Both the position numbers and the translations under genes were made by a program. This document shows positions 16,313-25,573 of a stretch of 64,000 nucleotides of DNA, in pieces; the stretch's first letter is position 1, and each line of letters opens with the position of its first letter. The stretch comes from Rheinheimera soli. GTDB lineage: Bacteria; Pseudomonadota; Gammaproteobacteria; Enterobacterales; Alteromonadaceae. Location of the stretch: contig NZ_JAJOYU010000008.1 in NCBI RefSeq assembly GCF_021290985.1, positions 62,001-126,000 of the forward strand, read 5' to 3'. The notes beneath the pieces are model-generated. The model worked only from the letters and a program-made list of their open reading frames with translations, searched no databases and had not been told where the DNA came from.

Positions 16313-17308
16313 ATGGAATTATTATGTCCCGCCGGAAGTGTAGCGGCGTTGAAAGCAGCCATTGAAAACGGAGCTGATGCCGTCTACGTGGGACTTAGAA
16401 ACGAAACCAACGCGCGTAATTTTGCAGGATTAAATCTTGATGATTTAAAGCTGGCTGAAGCAGCTGCCTATGTACATAAAGCAGGGAAAAAGCTGCATGT
16501 CGCAATCAACACCTTTGCACATCCAGACACATGGCAATTATGGCAGCACGCAGTGGATCAAGCCGTACATGCCGGAGCAGATGCACTGATTATCGCTGAC
16601 ATGGCGGTACTTGCCTATGCAGCTGAGCGTTATCCTGAAACCGAACTTCATTTGTCAGTACAAGCGTCGGCAACAAATCTCGCCGCTATAGAGTTTTATC
16701 GGCAGTACAATATTAAACGCGTAGTACTGCCAAGAGTCCTCTCCATTCAACAAGTAAGGGCTCTGGCACGCAGCACAGATATCGACCTCGAAGTTTTCGC
16801 TTTTGGCAGCCTGTGTATTATGGCAGAAGGTCGTTGCTATCTGAGCTCCTATCTGACAGGCCAATCCCCCAATACTTTTGGCGCTTGCTCACCCGCATCC
16901 TTTGTACGTTGGGAGGAAACAACAGACGGTCGACTTGAATCAAGACTTAATGGAATGCTAATTGATTGTTTTGAGAAGCATGAAACGGCAGGTTACCCAA
17001 CCTTGTGCAAAGGACGGTTCGACGTCGATGGAGAGCGATACCATACGCTGGAAGAGCCAACCAGCTTGAACACCTTAAGCCTGCTGCCTGAGCTTTACAA
17101 AGAAGGGGTGAAGTCGCTCAAAATTGAAGGACGCCAGCGCAGTCCGTCTTATGTAGCCAGCTTAACCAGAGTATGGCGCCAGGCCATTGATTCACTTCTC
17201 ACAGACCCAACAGCCTTTGAAGTTCAGCCTGCCTGGGACAAACTACTGGCGTCAATTTCCGAAGGCAGCCACACCACTCTTGGCGCTTATCACCGAGCCT
17301 GGAAGTAA
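16313..17308 (+). CDS. ubiU: Anaerobic ubiquinone hydroxylation factor, U32 peptidase family
   Basis: A 331-aa U32-family protein (N-terminal MELLCPAGSVAALKAAIENGADAVYVG). The four cluster cysteines can be matched: GSLCIMAEGRCYLSS, TFGACSP and TLCKGR, the UbiU 4Fe-4S pattern. UbiU and UbiV form a complex that hydroxylates the quinone ring using prephenate instead of O2. AGAGG lies upstream of ATG 16313. The 5' leader carries a GCCC-ATC-GGGC mini-hairpin (16287-16297). ubiV follows after 4 bases, so the two are one operon. Confidence 0.92.
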   Translation: MELLCPAGSVAALKAAIENGADAVYVGLRNETNARNFAGLNLDDLKLAEAAAYVHKAGKKLHVAINTFAHPDTWQLWQHAVDQAVHAGADALIIADMAVLAYAAERYPETELHLSVQASATNLAAIEFYRQYNIKRVVLPRVLSIQQVRALARSTDIDLEVFAFGSLCIMAEGRCYLSSYLTGQSPNTFGACSPASFVRWEETTDGRLESRLNGMLIDCFEKHETAGYPTLCKGRFDVDGERYHTLEEPTSLNTLSLLPELYKEGVKSLKIEGRQRSPSYVASLTRVWRQAIDSLLTDPTAFEVQPAWDKLLASISEGSHTTLGAYHRAWK

Positions 17309-17312
17309 GTTC

Positions 17313-18206
17313 ATGACCAAAGAATCTATTCAACCTTTAAAATTTACTATTGGTCCGGTTCAGTACTATTGGACCAAACAGCAGATGCAACTGTTTTACA
17401 AGGAAGCTGCAGCTTCAAAAGCTGATGTCGTCTATTTGGGTGAGACAGTCTGCGCGAAAAGAAGAGAACTCAAGTTCTCAGATTACATGGACATTGCGAT
17501 GATGCTGCGTGAAGCCGGCAAAGAAGTCGTCTTGTCGACCATGACTCTATTGGAGTCACCCTCCGAGCTTCGGGAACTTCGTCGCTACTGTGACAACGGC
17601 GAATTTATGATTGAAGCCAACGATGTGGGTGCTATCTCCATGTTGCAGGAGCAGCAACTTTCCTTTGCTGTAGGCGCTGCAGTAAGCGTGTATAACCATG
17701 TGGCGCTTCGGCAATTACTGCAGCTTGGAATGAAACGTTGGATCATGCCAGTAGAACTTTCGAGGGACTGGTTATCTAACATCCTGCATCAACCTCTGAT
17801 CGCTGATGTCCGGGATTGTTTTGAAGTAGAGGTATTTGCACTGGGCCATTTACCACTGGCCTGGTCAGGTCGCTGTTTTACCGCCCGCTCTGAAAATAGA
17901 TCTAAAGATCAATGCGAACTCTGCTGTCTAAAATACCCAAAAGGACGATTGGCAAATAGCCAGGACGGAAAGAAAATGTTTGTACTGAACGGCATACAAA
18001 CCCAATCAGGTGATAGATATAACTTGCTCAATGATTTACCTTCCATGCATGGTTTAGTGGATTTAGTCAGGATCAGTCCAGAGCCGGAACATACTTTTTA
18101 TTGGCTGGATCAATTTCAGCAAGAAAAACGCGCTGCGCTGCCACAAGGGGATTGCAACGGATACTGGCACCAATTAGCTGGGTTAAATCAGATAGAGGTT
18201 GAATAA
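17313..18206 (+). CDS. ubiV: Anaerobic ubiquinone hydroxylation factor, U32 peptidase family
   Basis: A 297-aa partner of UbiU. It starts LKFTIGPVQYYW and has the UbiV cysteine set: VCAKRREL, then GRCFTARSENRSKDQCELCC. The start is ATG 17313, four bases after the ubiU stop; the reading frame continues upstream inside ubiU but lacks a ribosome binding site there. The gene ends 4 bases before the mog ATG, so ubiU-ubiV-mog form one transcript linking quinone and molybdenum-cofactor synthesis. Confidence 0.92.
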   Translation: MTKESIQPLKFTIGPVQYYWTKQQMQLFYKEAAASKADVVYLGETVCAKRRELKFSDYMDIAMMLREAGKEVVLSTMTLLESPSELRELRRYCDNGEFMIEANDVGAISMLQEQQLSFAVGAAVSVYNHVALRQLLQLGMKRWIMPVELSRDWLSNILHQPLIADVRDCFEVEVFALGHLPLAWSGRCFTARSENRSKDQCELCCLKYPKGRLANSQDGKKMFVLNGIQTQSGDRYNLLNDLPSMHGLVDLVRISPEPEHTFYWLDQFQQEKRAALPQGDCNGYWHQLAGLNQIEVE

Positions 18207-18210
18207 TTTC

Positions 18211-18768
18211 ATGACGGACTTAAGTAAAGGCAATCAGCAGCAAAAGGCCAAAATTGGCATTGTCACCATCAGCGATCGAGCCTCAGCAGGAGTGTATGAG
18301 GATATATCTGGTCGGGCTATCATTGACAGCTTCACAGATTACCTGACAAGTCCATGGCAAGCGGAATATCGCGTGATTCCCGACGAAAAAGATCTGATTG
18401 AGAAAACGCTTTGCGAGTTAGTTGATCAGCTTGGTTGCGCTTTGATTGTAACCACAGGTGGAACAGGACCAGCGAAACGTGATGTCACTCCGGAAGCTAC
18501 CGAAGCTGTTTGCGACAGGATGATGCCAGGTTTTGGAGAACTGATGCGGCAAGAGTCATTAAAATATGTACCTACAGCTATTTTATCCAGACAAACGGCT
18601 GGACTCAGAGGTAATAGTCTTATTATCAATCTGCCAGGTAAACCCTCTGCCATTCGTCAATGTTTGGACGCCGTATTTCCGGCTGTACCTTATTGTCTTG
18701 ACCTGATGAATGGCCCTTATCTGCAAACCAATGAAGCCGTGATGAAAGTATTCAGACCGAAAAACTGA
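18211..18768 (+). CDS. mog: Molybdopterin adenylyltransferase
   Basis: 185 aa. It adenylates molybdopterin before molybdate insertion by MoeA. Motifs are IGIVTISDRASAGVYEDISG at the N terminus, TTGGTGPAKRDVTPEAT (about 72-88), PGFGELMR, and INLPGKPSAIRQCL, in the order of the MogA/MoaB family. The DVTPEAT plus GKPSA variants and the N-terminal SDRAS fit Mog rather than MoaB, which is the second family member here (27412-27972). ATG 18211 is used; the frame extends 12 bases to a TTG. It is the last gene of the ubiUV-mog unit, convergent with the kinase gene only 4 bases away. Confidence 0.88.
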   Translation: MTDLSKGNQQQKAKIGIVTISDRASAGVYEDISGRAIIDSFTDYLTSPWQAEYRVIPDEKDLIEKTLCELVDQLGCALIVTTGGTGPAKRDVTPEATEAVCDRMMPGFGELMRQESLKYVPTAILSRQTAGLRGNSLIINLPGKPSAIRQCLDAVFPAVPYCLDLMNGPYLQTNEAVMKVFRPKN

Positions 18769-18772
18769 CACC

Positions 18773-20533
18773 TCAATTGCTGCGGATCAAGAATAACCAG
18801 ATCACCAAAAGCAGAGTGGCAAACCAAAAACCTGACATCATTTGCCAGAACAGCAGCCGGTTTGTTTTGTGTTTAGCCACCACCTGCTGCTGTAAAAACA
18901 GAGGATTAGGATTTTGCAGATCTTTCATCAGCAGAGGAACTGAGGCATAACGCTGGGATAAATCCAGGCTCACTCCAAGCTCTAACGCCTTGTCAAACCA
19001 AAGAGGGATCACAGGATTATGCAAATAACTGGGTTTGTAACGTAACTTCTGATAATCACGCATACTCTGGCATTCCTCCACTTTCGGACCGTACGGAAGC
19101 TCACCGGTAAAAAGTTCATAGCAGATAGTCGCCAGAGCGTACACATCCCCCTGCTCGCCTGAATTATGGCCGAGTAAATAATGCGGATCGGAATAGCTGG
19201 CAGTACCCAGCGCACTGTCCTGCGTAAGAGGTGAATAAATTTCCGCTAAGCCAGCGACATAAACAGAGCCAAAATCTACAAGTATCAACTGGTCATCATT
19301 GCGATACATGATATTCCCGGGTTTCAGATCCTGGTGTACAGCCCCTTGTCGATGAAACGCCAACAATGCTTCCGCAATTTGGCGAACCAGAGCAATAGCT
19401 TTTGTTGGTTTGATCGGCTTGCTTGTATTGGCAAACCACTGCTCAAGAGTTTCTCCGTCAATATACTCAAGCAAGTAATATAAAAAGGTTCTGGGACGCT
19501 TTTGCCTGTGAACCTGAACGACGTGAGGATGCTGTATCCTTAAACCAATCCACTCTTCCCGAATAAAACGCTCGATATAAGAATGATCCTCGCAGAAGTT
19601 TGTAGAGGGTGTTTTTAAAACCCAGGAAAGACCTGTTTCTGTATCACGGACCAGATATAAATGGCTACGACTGCTTGAAAACAACTCTCTTTCTATCAGA
19701 TATCCATCTACTTTCATTCCAGGCACAAGTGCAGGTAAAAAAGGCAACTTCGTCAAACGCTCACTGTAATCATCCAGACTCTCTGAGGGTAAATTAATAA
19801 TATCTACAATCAGTGCACTTACATTGTCGTCACTGCCTTTGGAGATAGCTATTTGACAGAGCTCAGCTGATAGTTCCTCGGCAGATTGGTTGGCACTTAA
19901 CGCAGCAAATAGGTCTGACTCCTCAACAAAATCATATAAACCGTCACTACAAAGTAAAAACCTGTCTCCATTTTCAATGCTGATGCCATCTTGATCCCAT
20001 TGGACACTTTGATCCATTCCCAAAGCCCGTCCGAGAAACTGCCTGCTCTCGCTAAGAACAGTGGTATGGTCCTGAGTCAATTGACGCAGCAGGCCTTGCC
20101 TCCAAAGATAAATACGACCATCGCCAATATGAAACCAATAGGCCGTCCGTGACTTGACCACCAGTGCATCAAAGGTAGTTAAGAAGCCTTTCTCATGATT
20201 GGTAAAATTATGGCTTTGTTTATAGAGTGCACTATTTATCGTGGCGATAAGTTGGCCAGCACTATAGGGCACTGACCAACTATCAGGGGTATTCAGGTAC
20301 TCTTCTGCAAAATATTTAACTGCATATTCGCTGGCTTCTTGCCCGGCTTCCGCGGAGCTCACGCCATCAGCTAAGCAAAAGCAAGCTCCTTTGTACACAA
20401 GTAAATGCTTATCTGAAGGGAGCTGTTGGCTAATCGCATCTTCATTAGAAGCTTTGATACCAGCCAAAGTCTCACCACCAGCGGCAAGTTGTAACAACAT
20501 ACCGCCAGAACCAGCTATAACATCTGTGAACAC
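18773..20533 (-). CDS. PP2C phosphatase / Ser-Thr protein kinase fusion, membrane-anchored
   Basis: About 586 aa. Residues about 20-245 are a PP2C-type phosphatase (NEDAI, LADGVSSAEAG, FHIGDGRIYLW, LLCSDGLYDFV, GSDDNVSALIV keep the metal-binding Asp residues). About 260-525 is a protein kinase: catalytic loop HQDLKPGNIM, VDFGS for the DFG motif, GTASYSDPHYL for the activation segment, and Lys in WVLKTPS. The Gly-rich loop is poorly conserved. A single C-terminal membrane helix (about 560-582) anchors it. It lies 30 bp downstream of a nitrate transporter gene on the same strand and is surely cotranscribed with it. The start is most likely GTG 20533, with GGAGG just upstream; a TTG 15 bases earlier is less likely. 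The substrate is unknown. Confidence 0.88.
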   Translation of the reverse strand: MFTDVIAGSGGMLLQLAAGGETLAGIKASNEDAISQQLPSDKHLLVYKGACFCLADGVSSAEAGQEASEYAVKYFAEEYLNTPDSWSVPYSAGQLIATINSALYKQSHNFTNHEKGFLTTFDALVVKSRTAYWFHIGDGRIYLWRQGLLRQLTQDHTTVLSESRQFLGRALGMDQSVQWDQDGISIENGDRFLLCSDGLYDFVEESDLFAALSANQSAEELSAELCQIAISKGSDDNVSALIVDIINLPSESLDDYSERLTKLPFLPALVPGMKVDGYLIERELFSSSRSHLYLVRDTETGLSWVLKTPSTNFCEDHSYIERFIREEWIGLRIQHPHVVQVHRQKRPRTFLYYLLEYIDGETLEQWFANTSKPIKPTKAIALVRQIAEALLAFHRQGAVHQDLKPGNIMYRNDDQLILVDFGSVYVAGLAEIYSPLTQDSALGTASYSDPHYLLGHNSGEQGDVYALATICYELFTGELPYGPKVEECQSMRDYQKLRYKPSYLHNPVIPLWFDKALELGVSLDLSQRYASVPLLMKDLQNPNPLFLQQQVVAKHKTNRLLFWQMMSGFWFATLLLVIWLFLIRSN

Positions 20534-20563
20534 TGAGCCTCCGTTCAAGCTAAGTAACTTAGA

Positions 20564-22060
20564 TTAGCTGACATGTATATGATGCACATTGCCTTCTTCG
20601 TCTACCTCAGTCATGTGTCCCTTTGGATCATCAAGAAACATCACGGCCACTAATCCAACCAACGCAGATGCACCAATCACATAAAAGAACGTACTGTAGT
20701 CAACATAACTAAGTACTGTCAGATACACAACTGCTCCCACATTACCGTAAGCACCAGCCATTCCAGCTATTTGACCTGTCATTCTTCTTTTGATCAGCGG
20801 CACTATGGCAAAAACAGCCCCCTCACCACCTTGAACAAAAAACGAACAGGCCATGCTAACGAACACCGCAAGTGGCAACCACCAATGACTGTCCATCAAG
20901 CCCATCATGAAATAACCTGCAGATAAACCAGCTATCAATAACACCATGCTCTTACGTCGGCCAAATTTATCCGAAAACCACCCTCCCATAGGTCTGGATA
21001 CCAGGTTCATAAACGCAAAACTGGACGCAAGTAAGCCTGCACTGACAGGACTCAAACCATCAAAGGTTTCCAGAAAGTACAAGGGTAACATGGAGACTAC
21101 AGCTAACTCAGAACCAAAGGTTGTGAAGTACGCCAGGTCTAAAATTGCGACTTGTTTAAAGGAGTACTTTTCGTGTTGTGGTACACCTTTTCGTAAATGT
21201 TCAACGTTAACCCGCCACACCTGATGAGTTTGGACAATATACAGAATGACTAAGCTGGCCCAAATCAGATACATGTATTGTTCAGAAAACAGGTTGACTC
21301 CAGCAGGAGACATTTTCCAGGCCAACATAGCAAGAGCCAAATGCATCGGGATGTTTAACACAATCAGCAACCACAAATCGGTCCAACTTGTGACTTCCAT
21401 TGCACCACTTTTTTTAGGTTTAAAATACACCGAGCCTTTAGGTGTATTGCGCGCCTGATGATAAAAGATAAAGGAATAGACAGCGCTGAGGACACCAACA
21501 CTGATCAACGCATATCGCCAACCATCGGCCCCCCCAAATATCAACGCAATACTGGGGAGCGTCATAGCAGCTGCTGCTGAGCCAAAGTTCCCCCAACCAC
21601 CATAGATACCTTCTGCGGTGCCCACCTGATGACTTGGAAACCATTCCCCCACTAACCTGATCCCCACAACAAAACCAGCGCCAACAAAGCCCAGCAAAAA
21701 TCTGAATAATGCAAGAGTTTCGAAACTTTCAGCGAGCGCAAATCCAATACAAAAAAAGGAGGAAATCAGTAACAATAGACTGTACATGATCCGCGGACCG
21801 AACTTATCAACAAGGATCCCAACTACTATCCTGGCAGGTATAGTCAACGCAACATTTAAAATGAGTAAGGCTTTTACCTGTGCGTCAGTTAAGCTAAGCG
21901 CCAGCTTGATTTCAGTTAGCAGAGGCGCATGGTTAAACCACATGACAAAAGTCAGAAAAAATGCAAACCAGGTCAAATGCAGTGTTTTAATTTTTGCATC
22001 GCCAAAGTTCAGCAAATTGACCTTTCCGACATCAGCAGCGGAAGAGGACAGCTTGGACAT
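20564..22060 (-). CDS. narK: Nitrate/nitrite transporter, NNP-family MFS (NarK1-like)
   Basis: A 498-aa, 12-helix MFS protein. NNP signatures are visible: [57 protein letters not shown] (nitrate signature with the substrate Arg) and a second one further on ([50 protein letters not shown]). It resembles the proton-linked NarK1 branch more than E. coli NarK. The start is set at ATG 22060, with GGAGG 6 bases upstream; the frame's first codon at 22144 lies inside the FNR box. It heads a two-gene unit with the PP2C/kinase gene. Confidence 0.92.
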   Translation of the reverse strand: MSKLSSSAADVGKVNLLNFGDAKIKTLHLTWFAFFLTFVMWFNHAPLLTEIKLALSLTDAQVKALLILNVALTIPARIVVGILVDKFGPRIMYSLLLLISSFFCIGFALAESFETLALFRFLLGFVGAGFVVGIRLVGEWFPSHQVGTAEGIYGGWGNFGSAAAAMTLPSIALIFGGADGWRYALISVGVLSAVYSFIFYHQARNTPKGSVYFKPKKSGAMEVTSWTDLWLLIVLNIPMHLALAMLAWKMSPAGVNLFSEQYMYLIWASLVILYIVQTHQVWRVNVEHLRKGVPQHEKYSFKQVAILDLAYFTTFGSELAVVSMLPLYFLETFDGLSPVSAGLLASSFAFMNLVSRPMGGWFSDKFGRRKSMVLLIAGLSAGYFMMGLMDSHWWLPLAVFVSMACSFFVQGGEGAVFAIVPLIKRRMTGQIAGMAGAYGNVGAVVYLTVLSYVDYSTFFYVIGASALVGLVAVMFLDDPKGHMTEVDEEGNVHHIHVS

Positions 22061-22130
22061 ATAAACCTCCATTGGGGAACCAATTACCTTTAAACAAGCT
22101 GAAGAATAGAGAGTCTGCAGACTAAAAACA

Positions 22131-22144
22131 TTGACTTTGATCAA
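22131..22144 (-). promoter_or_regulatory. FNR box upstream of narK1-like gene
   Basis: TTGAC-TTTG-ATCAA differs from the FNR consensus by one base. Its centre lies about 77 bp from the ATG at 22060. It also shows that the long reading frame beyond 22060 is not coding. Confidence 0.8.
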
Positions 22145-22237
22145 TCAAAAAAATCCATAAACTTATGTTTTTAATTCAAATATCCACATATAGGTAGTTA
22201 GCCAATTACACCCAAACCGCCCCACAGCAACCCCCTC

Positions 22238-22253
22238 TACCACCTAGGAGGTA
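22238..22253. promoter_or_regulatory. NarL/NarP 7-2-7 site in the divergent narK intergenic region
   Basis: TACCACC-TA-GGAGGTA (last base of the first heptamer is C where the consensus has T) lies in the 306-bp gap between two divergent NNP transporters and could serve both. Another heptamer-like TAGGTAG lies nearby (22192-22198). No FNR box was seen close to the plus-strand gene. Confidence 0.8.
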
Positions 22254-22366
22254 ATGCAGCTCGTCATGCAGTTAAAACAAAAACGAAAGAGATACTCCCC
22301 CTGAAACCCCCTTAATGCTTCGAACAGGTTTATTATCTCGACTAACGTTAGAACAGAGGCTATCTG

Positions 22367-23659
22367 ATGTCTCATCCACAAGCCCAAAGGGCTCTTATTA
22401 GCTCGATACTAGCTTTTGCCTGGTGCTTTGCAATCTGGAGTTTGTATGCTGCAGTAGGGCTTGAACTTGCCGCAGATTTAGAATTTAGCGCAACTCAATA
22501 CGGGCTATTGGTTTCGGCCCCAATATTGACAGGGGCTTTACTACGATTTCCGGCCGGCTTGCTGACACAAACAACTGATCCACGCGCAATGTGGATGTGG
22601 CTTATGGTGCTGTTAATACCAGCATTACTGCTATTGCCTTATGCCCAAAGTCTGCTCAGTTTGCTGACTCTTGGGTTGTGGCTAGGGTTGTCAGGTGCCT
22701 CCTTTACCCTCGGCATTCAGTATGTTTCCGCATTTTACCCTCCATCTCAACAGGGCACTGTAATGGGGTTGTTTGGTACTGGTAATGCTGGCGCAGCGCT
22801 AAGCTTATTTCTAGTGCCACAACTTACAAAATGGGAACTTCCAGTCAGCATCGGCGCTGTTTATGCAATACTGACAACATTCGTTCTACTGTTTTTTTAT
22901 TTATATTCTCCTGCAATGACACAAAATAAAACATCAGTGGTAACAACGGTCGAAGAAGCATCGGAACACTGCTTGATGTCAAGCCTTCAGTTGCTTAAAG
23001 ATATAAGACTGTGGCGTTTTTCGCTCTACTACTATTTTGTATTTGGCAGCTTTCTTGCCCTTCTGTTGTGGTTACCGCATTACTACATGCAGGCCTATCA
23101 GCTAAGTGCATCAGATGCGATGACGTTCACACTCTTCTTTGTCGTTACTTCCAGTATGGCAAGAGCACTTGGAGGTTGGTTGGCAGATCAATATGGCGGC
23201 AGAGCAGTGAACTGGAGTGTGTTCTGGATTTGCCTGATTTGTCTGTTTATTTTGAGCTATCCACCCACCAGCCTGGTCATTCATGGCATAGAAAAAGAAG
23301 TAGTTCTGGAAATTAATATCAACATCTGGCTATTTACTGTTCTGATTTTTGTTATTGGGATTGCTCAAGGGCTTGGTAGAGCCAGTGTATTCAGAACGCT
23401 TTATGATTATTACCCGGAACAGTTAGGTGCCGCAGGAGGCATGGTTGCGGCGATAGGAGCTCTTGGTGGCTGTACTTTACCGCTGATATTCGGTTTGTCA
23501 CAAGACTTACTGGGGATTCACACTGCTTGCTTTATGGTGCTTTATGGCGTCTTGGCACTTTGTATGATCCTTATGTTTTTCGCTAACCAACAACAACTTT
23601 ATCAACGGGAACTATCTTTAGCCCGGGCTCATAATTTTTTATTGGATGATGACGCTTAA
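22367..23659 (+). CDS. Nitrate/nitrite transporter, NNP-family MFS
   Basis: 430 aa, 12 predicted helices, shorter loops than the other two transporters. NNP motifs: LLRFPAGLLTQ, GASFTLGIQYVSAFYPPSQQGTVMGLFGTGNAGAA, ARALGGWLADQYGGR, GIAQGLGRASVFRTLYDYYPEQLGAAGGMVAAIGALGG. This is the NasA/NarK-like compact type. ATG 22367 has GAGG at 7 bases. nnrS follows after 28 bases on the same strand, so the pair are probably cotranscribed. Whether nitrate uptake or nitrite export is the main job cannot be read from the sequence. Confidence 0.88.
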   Translation: MSHPQAQRALISSILAFAWCFAIWSLYAAVGLELAADLEFSATQYGLLVSAPILTGALLRFPAGLLTQTTDPRAMWMWLMVLLIPALLLLPYAQSLLSLLTLGLWLGLSGASFTLGIQYVSAFYPPSQQGTVMGLFGTGNAGAALSLFLVPQLTKWELPVSIGAVYAILTTFVLLFFYLYSPAMTQNKTSVVTTVEEASEHCLMSSLQLLKDIRLWRFSLYYYFVFGSFLALLLWLPHYYMQAYQLSASDAMTFTLFFVVTSSMARALGGWLADQYGGRAVNWSVFWICLICLFILSYPPTSLVIHGIEKEVVLEININIWLFTVLIFVIGIAQGLGRASVFRTLYDYYPEQLGAAGGMVAAIGALGGCTLPLIFGLSQDLLGIHTACFMVLYGVLALCMILMFFANQQQLYQRELSLARAHNFLLDDDA

Positions 23660-23687
23660 GTCGTCAACTTAACTACTGGAAACAGAT

Positions 23688-24905
23688 ATGCAAATCACTG
23701 ACCTGGAAACTGAGCTTAAAATGCATCCGTTACTTAGACTGGCTTTTCGCCCACTTTTCTTGTTTGGTGCAGCATTTAGTGCTCTGGCAATATTAGTATG
23801 GGGTCTTGCGCTGTTCGGAAAAATCCACATTGAACCCGCTGGAAATATTCTATTCTGGCATAGCCATGAGATGATTTTTGGCTTTTCCTGCGCGATTGTG
23901 ATCGGTTTTTTACTTACGGCTATGCAAAACTGGACGGGGCTAAGAGCTCCACACGGTAAGCAGCTATTTTTCCTTTTAACCATATGGGTTGCGTCGAGAG
24001 CGCTAGTGTTATGGGGAGCAGCCTTTCCTTTATGGCTAGTTGCCTTCATTGATATACTTTTTTTACCTTCAGCTGCAGTTCTGCTAGCCATTCCAATTCT
24101 GGCCGCAAAACAATGGCGGAATTTGTTTTTCATACCCGTATTACTGCTTCTGACTGTTTGCAATGCTATTAGTTGGCTAGGTTTATATCTGCACGACTAT
24201 ACATTACAGCAACATGGGCTCTACAACGCTGTCCTATTAATTACTTTATTAATGAGCATCCTCGGCGGCAGAGTTCTACCGATGTTTACCGCAAATGGTA
24301 CCCAGACCAAAAAGGTTGAGCCTATTGTGTGGCTGGACCGACTTGCGCTTGGATCCCTATGGCTTATTTTCATTCAACAGTTTCTCAAGCTGGAGAATTA
24401 TGTACCGCACCAACTGATTGGCCTGCTTTATGGTGTCGCAGCTGCCCTCTTAGCTATTCGCTGTGCTCGCTGGAAACTTTGGATCACCTTTAAAGTACCA
24501 CTGCTCTGGTCTTTGCATCTGGCGTACTGGTTCATTCCTTTCGGACTGGCTTTCTTTGCTATGCATTATAGTGGCGTTGGTTTGAATGGAACTTTGATAT
24601 TGAAGAGTACAGCAATGCATACATTGACCGCTGGCGCCATGGGATCGATGATTCTGGCAATGATGGCCAGAGTATCTTTAGGACACACAGGCAGACCTCT
24701 TCAGGTTGCTCCACTTATGGTGCCAGCATTTGTACTGATTCTAAGCGCAGGGATTAGCAGAAGCTTACTGGTCATCATTTTCCCAGAGCTGACTCAGACA
24801 ATTCTTGCGCTCTCTGTCATATTTTGGGTTTTAGCTTACAGTCTTTTTTGTTTTTGCTATAGCAGAATACTCACAACTGACAGAGCAGACGGCAGACCAG
24901 GTTAA
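23688..24905 (+). CDS. nnrS: NnrS-family membrane protein
   Basis: A 405-aa polytopic protein with about 12 helices. NnrS features: LAFRPLFLFGAAFSALAILVWG, FWHSHEMIFGFSCAIVIGFLLTAMQNWTG, GGRVLPMFTANG, MHTLTAGAMGSMILAMMARVSLGHTGR. NnrS proteins carry haem and copper and protect cells from NO or from iron-dinitrosyl complexes; the exact role is still debated. It follows the NNP transporter gene at 28 bp. No NorR array was found in front of this unit, so it is more likely under nitrate (NarL) than NO control here. Confidence 0.92.
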   Translation: MQITDLETELKMHPLLRLAFRPLFLFGAAFSALAILVWGLALFGKIHIEPAGNILFWHSHEMIFGFSCAIVIGFLLTAMQNWTGLRAPHGKQLFFLLTIWVASRALVLWGAAFPLWLVAFIDILFLPSAAVLLAIPILAAKQWRNLFFIPVLLLLTVCNAISWLGLYLHDYTLQQHGLYNAVLLITLLMSILGGRVLPMFTANGTQTKKVEPIVWLDRLALGSLWLIFIQQFLKLENYVPHQLIGLLYGVAAALLAIRCARWKLWITFKVPLLWSLHLAYWFIPFGLAFFAMHYSGVGLNGTLILKSTAMHTLTAGAMGSMILAMMARVSLGHTGRPLQVAPLMVPAFVLILSAGISRSLLVIIFPELTQTILALSVIFWVLAYSLFCFCYSRILTTDRADGRPG

Positions 24906-24934
24906 CCCAAGCAGATAAACCAAAGAGAACAAGC

Positions 24935-24950
24935 TACCTATGAAGTAGTA
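24935..24950 (+). promoter_or_regulatory. NarL/NarP 7-2-7 site upstream of second DGC gene
   Basis: TACCTAT-GA-AGTAGTA is an exact fit to the consensus except for one purine position. Its centre is 29 bp upstream of the FNR box centre, identical to the first DGC promoter. Confidence 0.82.
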
Positions 24951-24964
24951 GCTGAACAATAGAG

Positions 24965-24978
24965 TTGATTTATATCAA
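24965..24978 (+). promoter_or_regulatory. FNR box upstream of second DGC gene
   Basis: TTGAT-TTAT-ATCAA, perfect FNR consensus, centred 60 bp before ATG 25032. Confidence 0.85.
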
Positions 24979-25031
24979 TCTCCATGAGGCTCAACAGCCT
25001 AGACTGCATAGTAACTGTGCAGGAGATAAAT

Positions 25032-25436
25032 ATGGCAACGAAATCAGATAAACCTATAGTGTACGCTTGTTCCGGCTGTTCCAAAGTTGCTCAATTAGCC
25101 AACGACCTTGCAGTAGTGCTTGATCGTGAAGGAATTGCGGAGATGTCCTGCATCGCAGGTGTTGGGGGACAAGTAAAGCAATTGGTGCGAATAGCTAAGT
25201 CAGGGAGGGATATTTTGGCCATTGACGGCTGTCCGCTCAATTGCGTAAAACGTACACTTGCTTGCCATCAAGTCGTCCCAACATGGCATTTAGAGCTGAC
25301 CAGCTTCGAAACAGAAGCTTTGGAAAAAGGTCAAAACGAAATTCAGCAGGCTTATAAACTGCTACAACATATTCAACAGGACATACTACCACCAGCTGCT
25401 TATACAGAATTGATTCGAGTTCAGACCATACATTAA
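25032..25436 (+). CDS. DGC-domain putative zinc-binding protein (copy 2)
   Basis: A 134-aa paralogue of the protein at 11599-11985: YACSGCSKVAQLANDLAVVL, IAGVGGQVKQLVRIAKSGRDILAIDGCPLNCVKRTLACHQVVPTWHLEL. Conserved cysteines are the pair in CSGC, C in DGCPLNC, and one after it. ATG 25032 has AGGAG at 7 bases; an in-frame ATG at 24984 has none. The tail (about 100-134) diverges from copy 1. It is a single-gene unit followed by a stem-loop, just upstream of the moa operon. The chemistry is unknown; its promoter ties it to anaerobic nitrate growth. Confidence 0.85.
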   Translation: MATKSDKPIVYACSGCSKVAQLANDLAVVLDREGIAEMSCIAGVGGQVKQLVRIAKSGRDILAIDGCPLNCVKRTLACHQVVPTWHLELTSFETEALEKGQNEIQQAYKLLQHIQQDILPPAAYTELIRVQTIH

Positions 25437-25472
25437 TGGCGTCACTCGAATAAGAGCCTATAAGTTCGGGCA

Positions 25473-25496
25473 GTCCTCAGGTATTTACCTGAGGAC
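25473..25496 (+). terminator. Stem-loop after second DGC gene
   Basis: GTCCTCAGG (25473-25481) and CCTGAGGAC (25488-25496) pair perfectly around TATTTA. The T-run after it is weak (GTTATCACTCTTT). Probably the end of the DGC transcript. Confidence 0.6.
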
Positions 25497-25573
25497 GTTA
25501 TCACTCTTTCAGTATGGATAGAAAAATACATCTATGGATTTGAGTCACTTAAGATACGACGCATTTAAGGAAC

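Noticed and set aside
22061-22144. 28 extra codons on the narK1-like gene
   Set aside because: The frame's first codon is in the FNR box, while GGAGG directly precedes ATG 22060.
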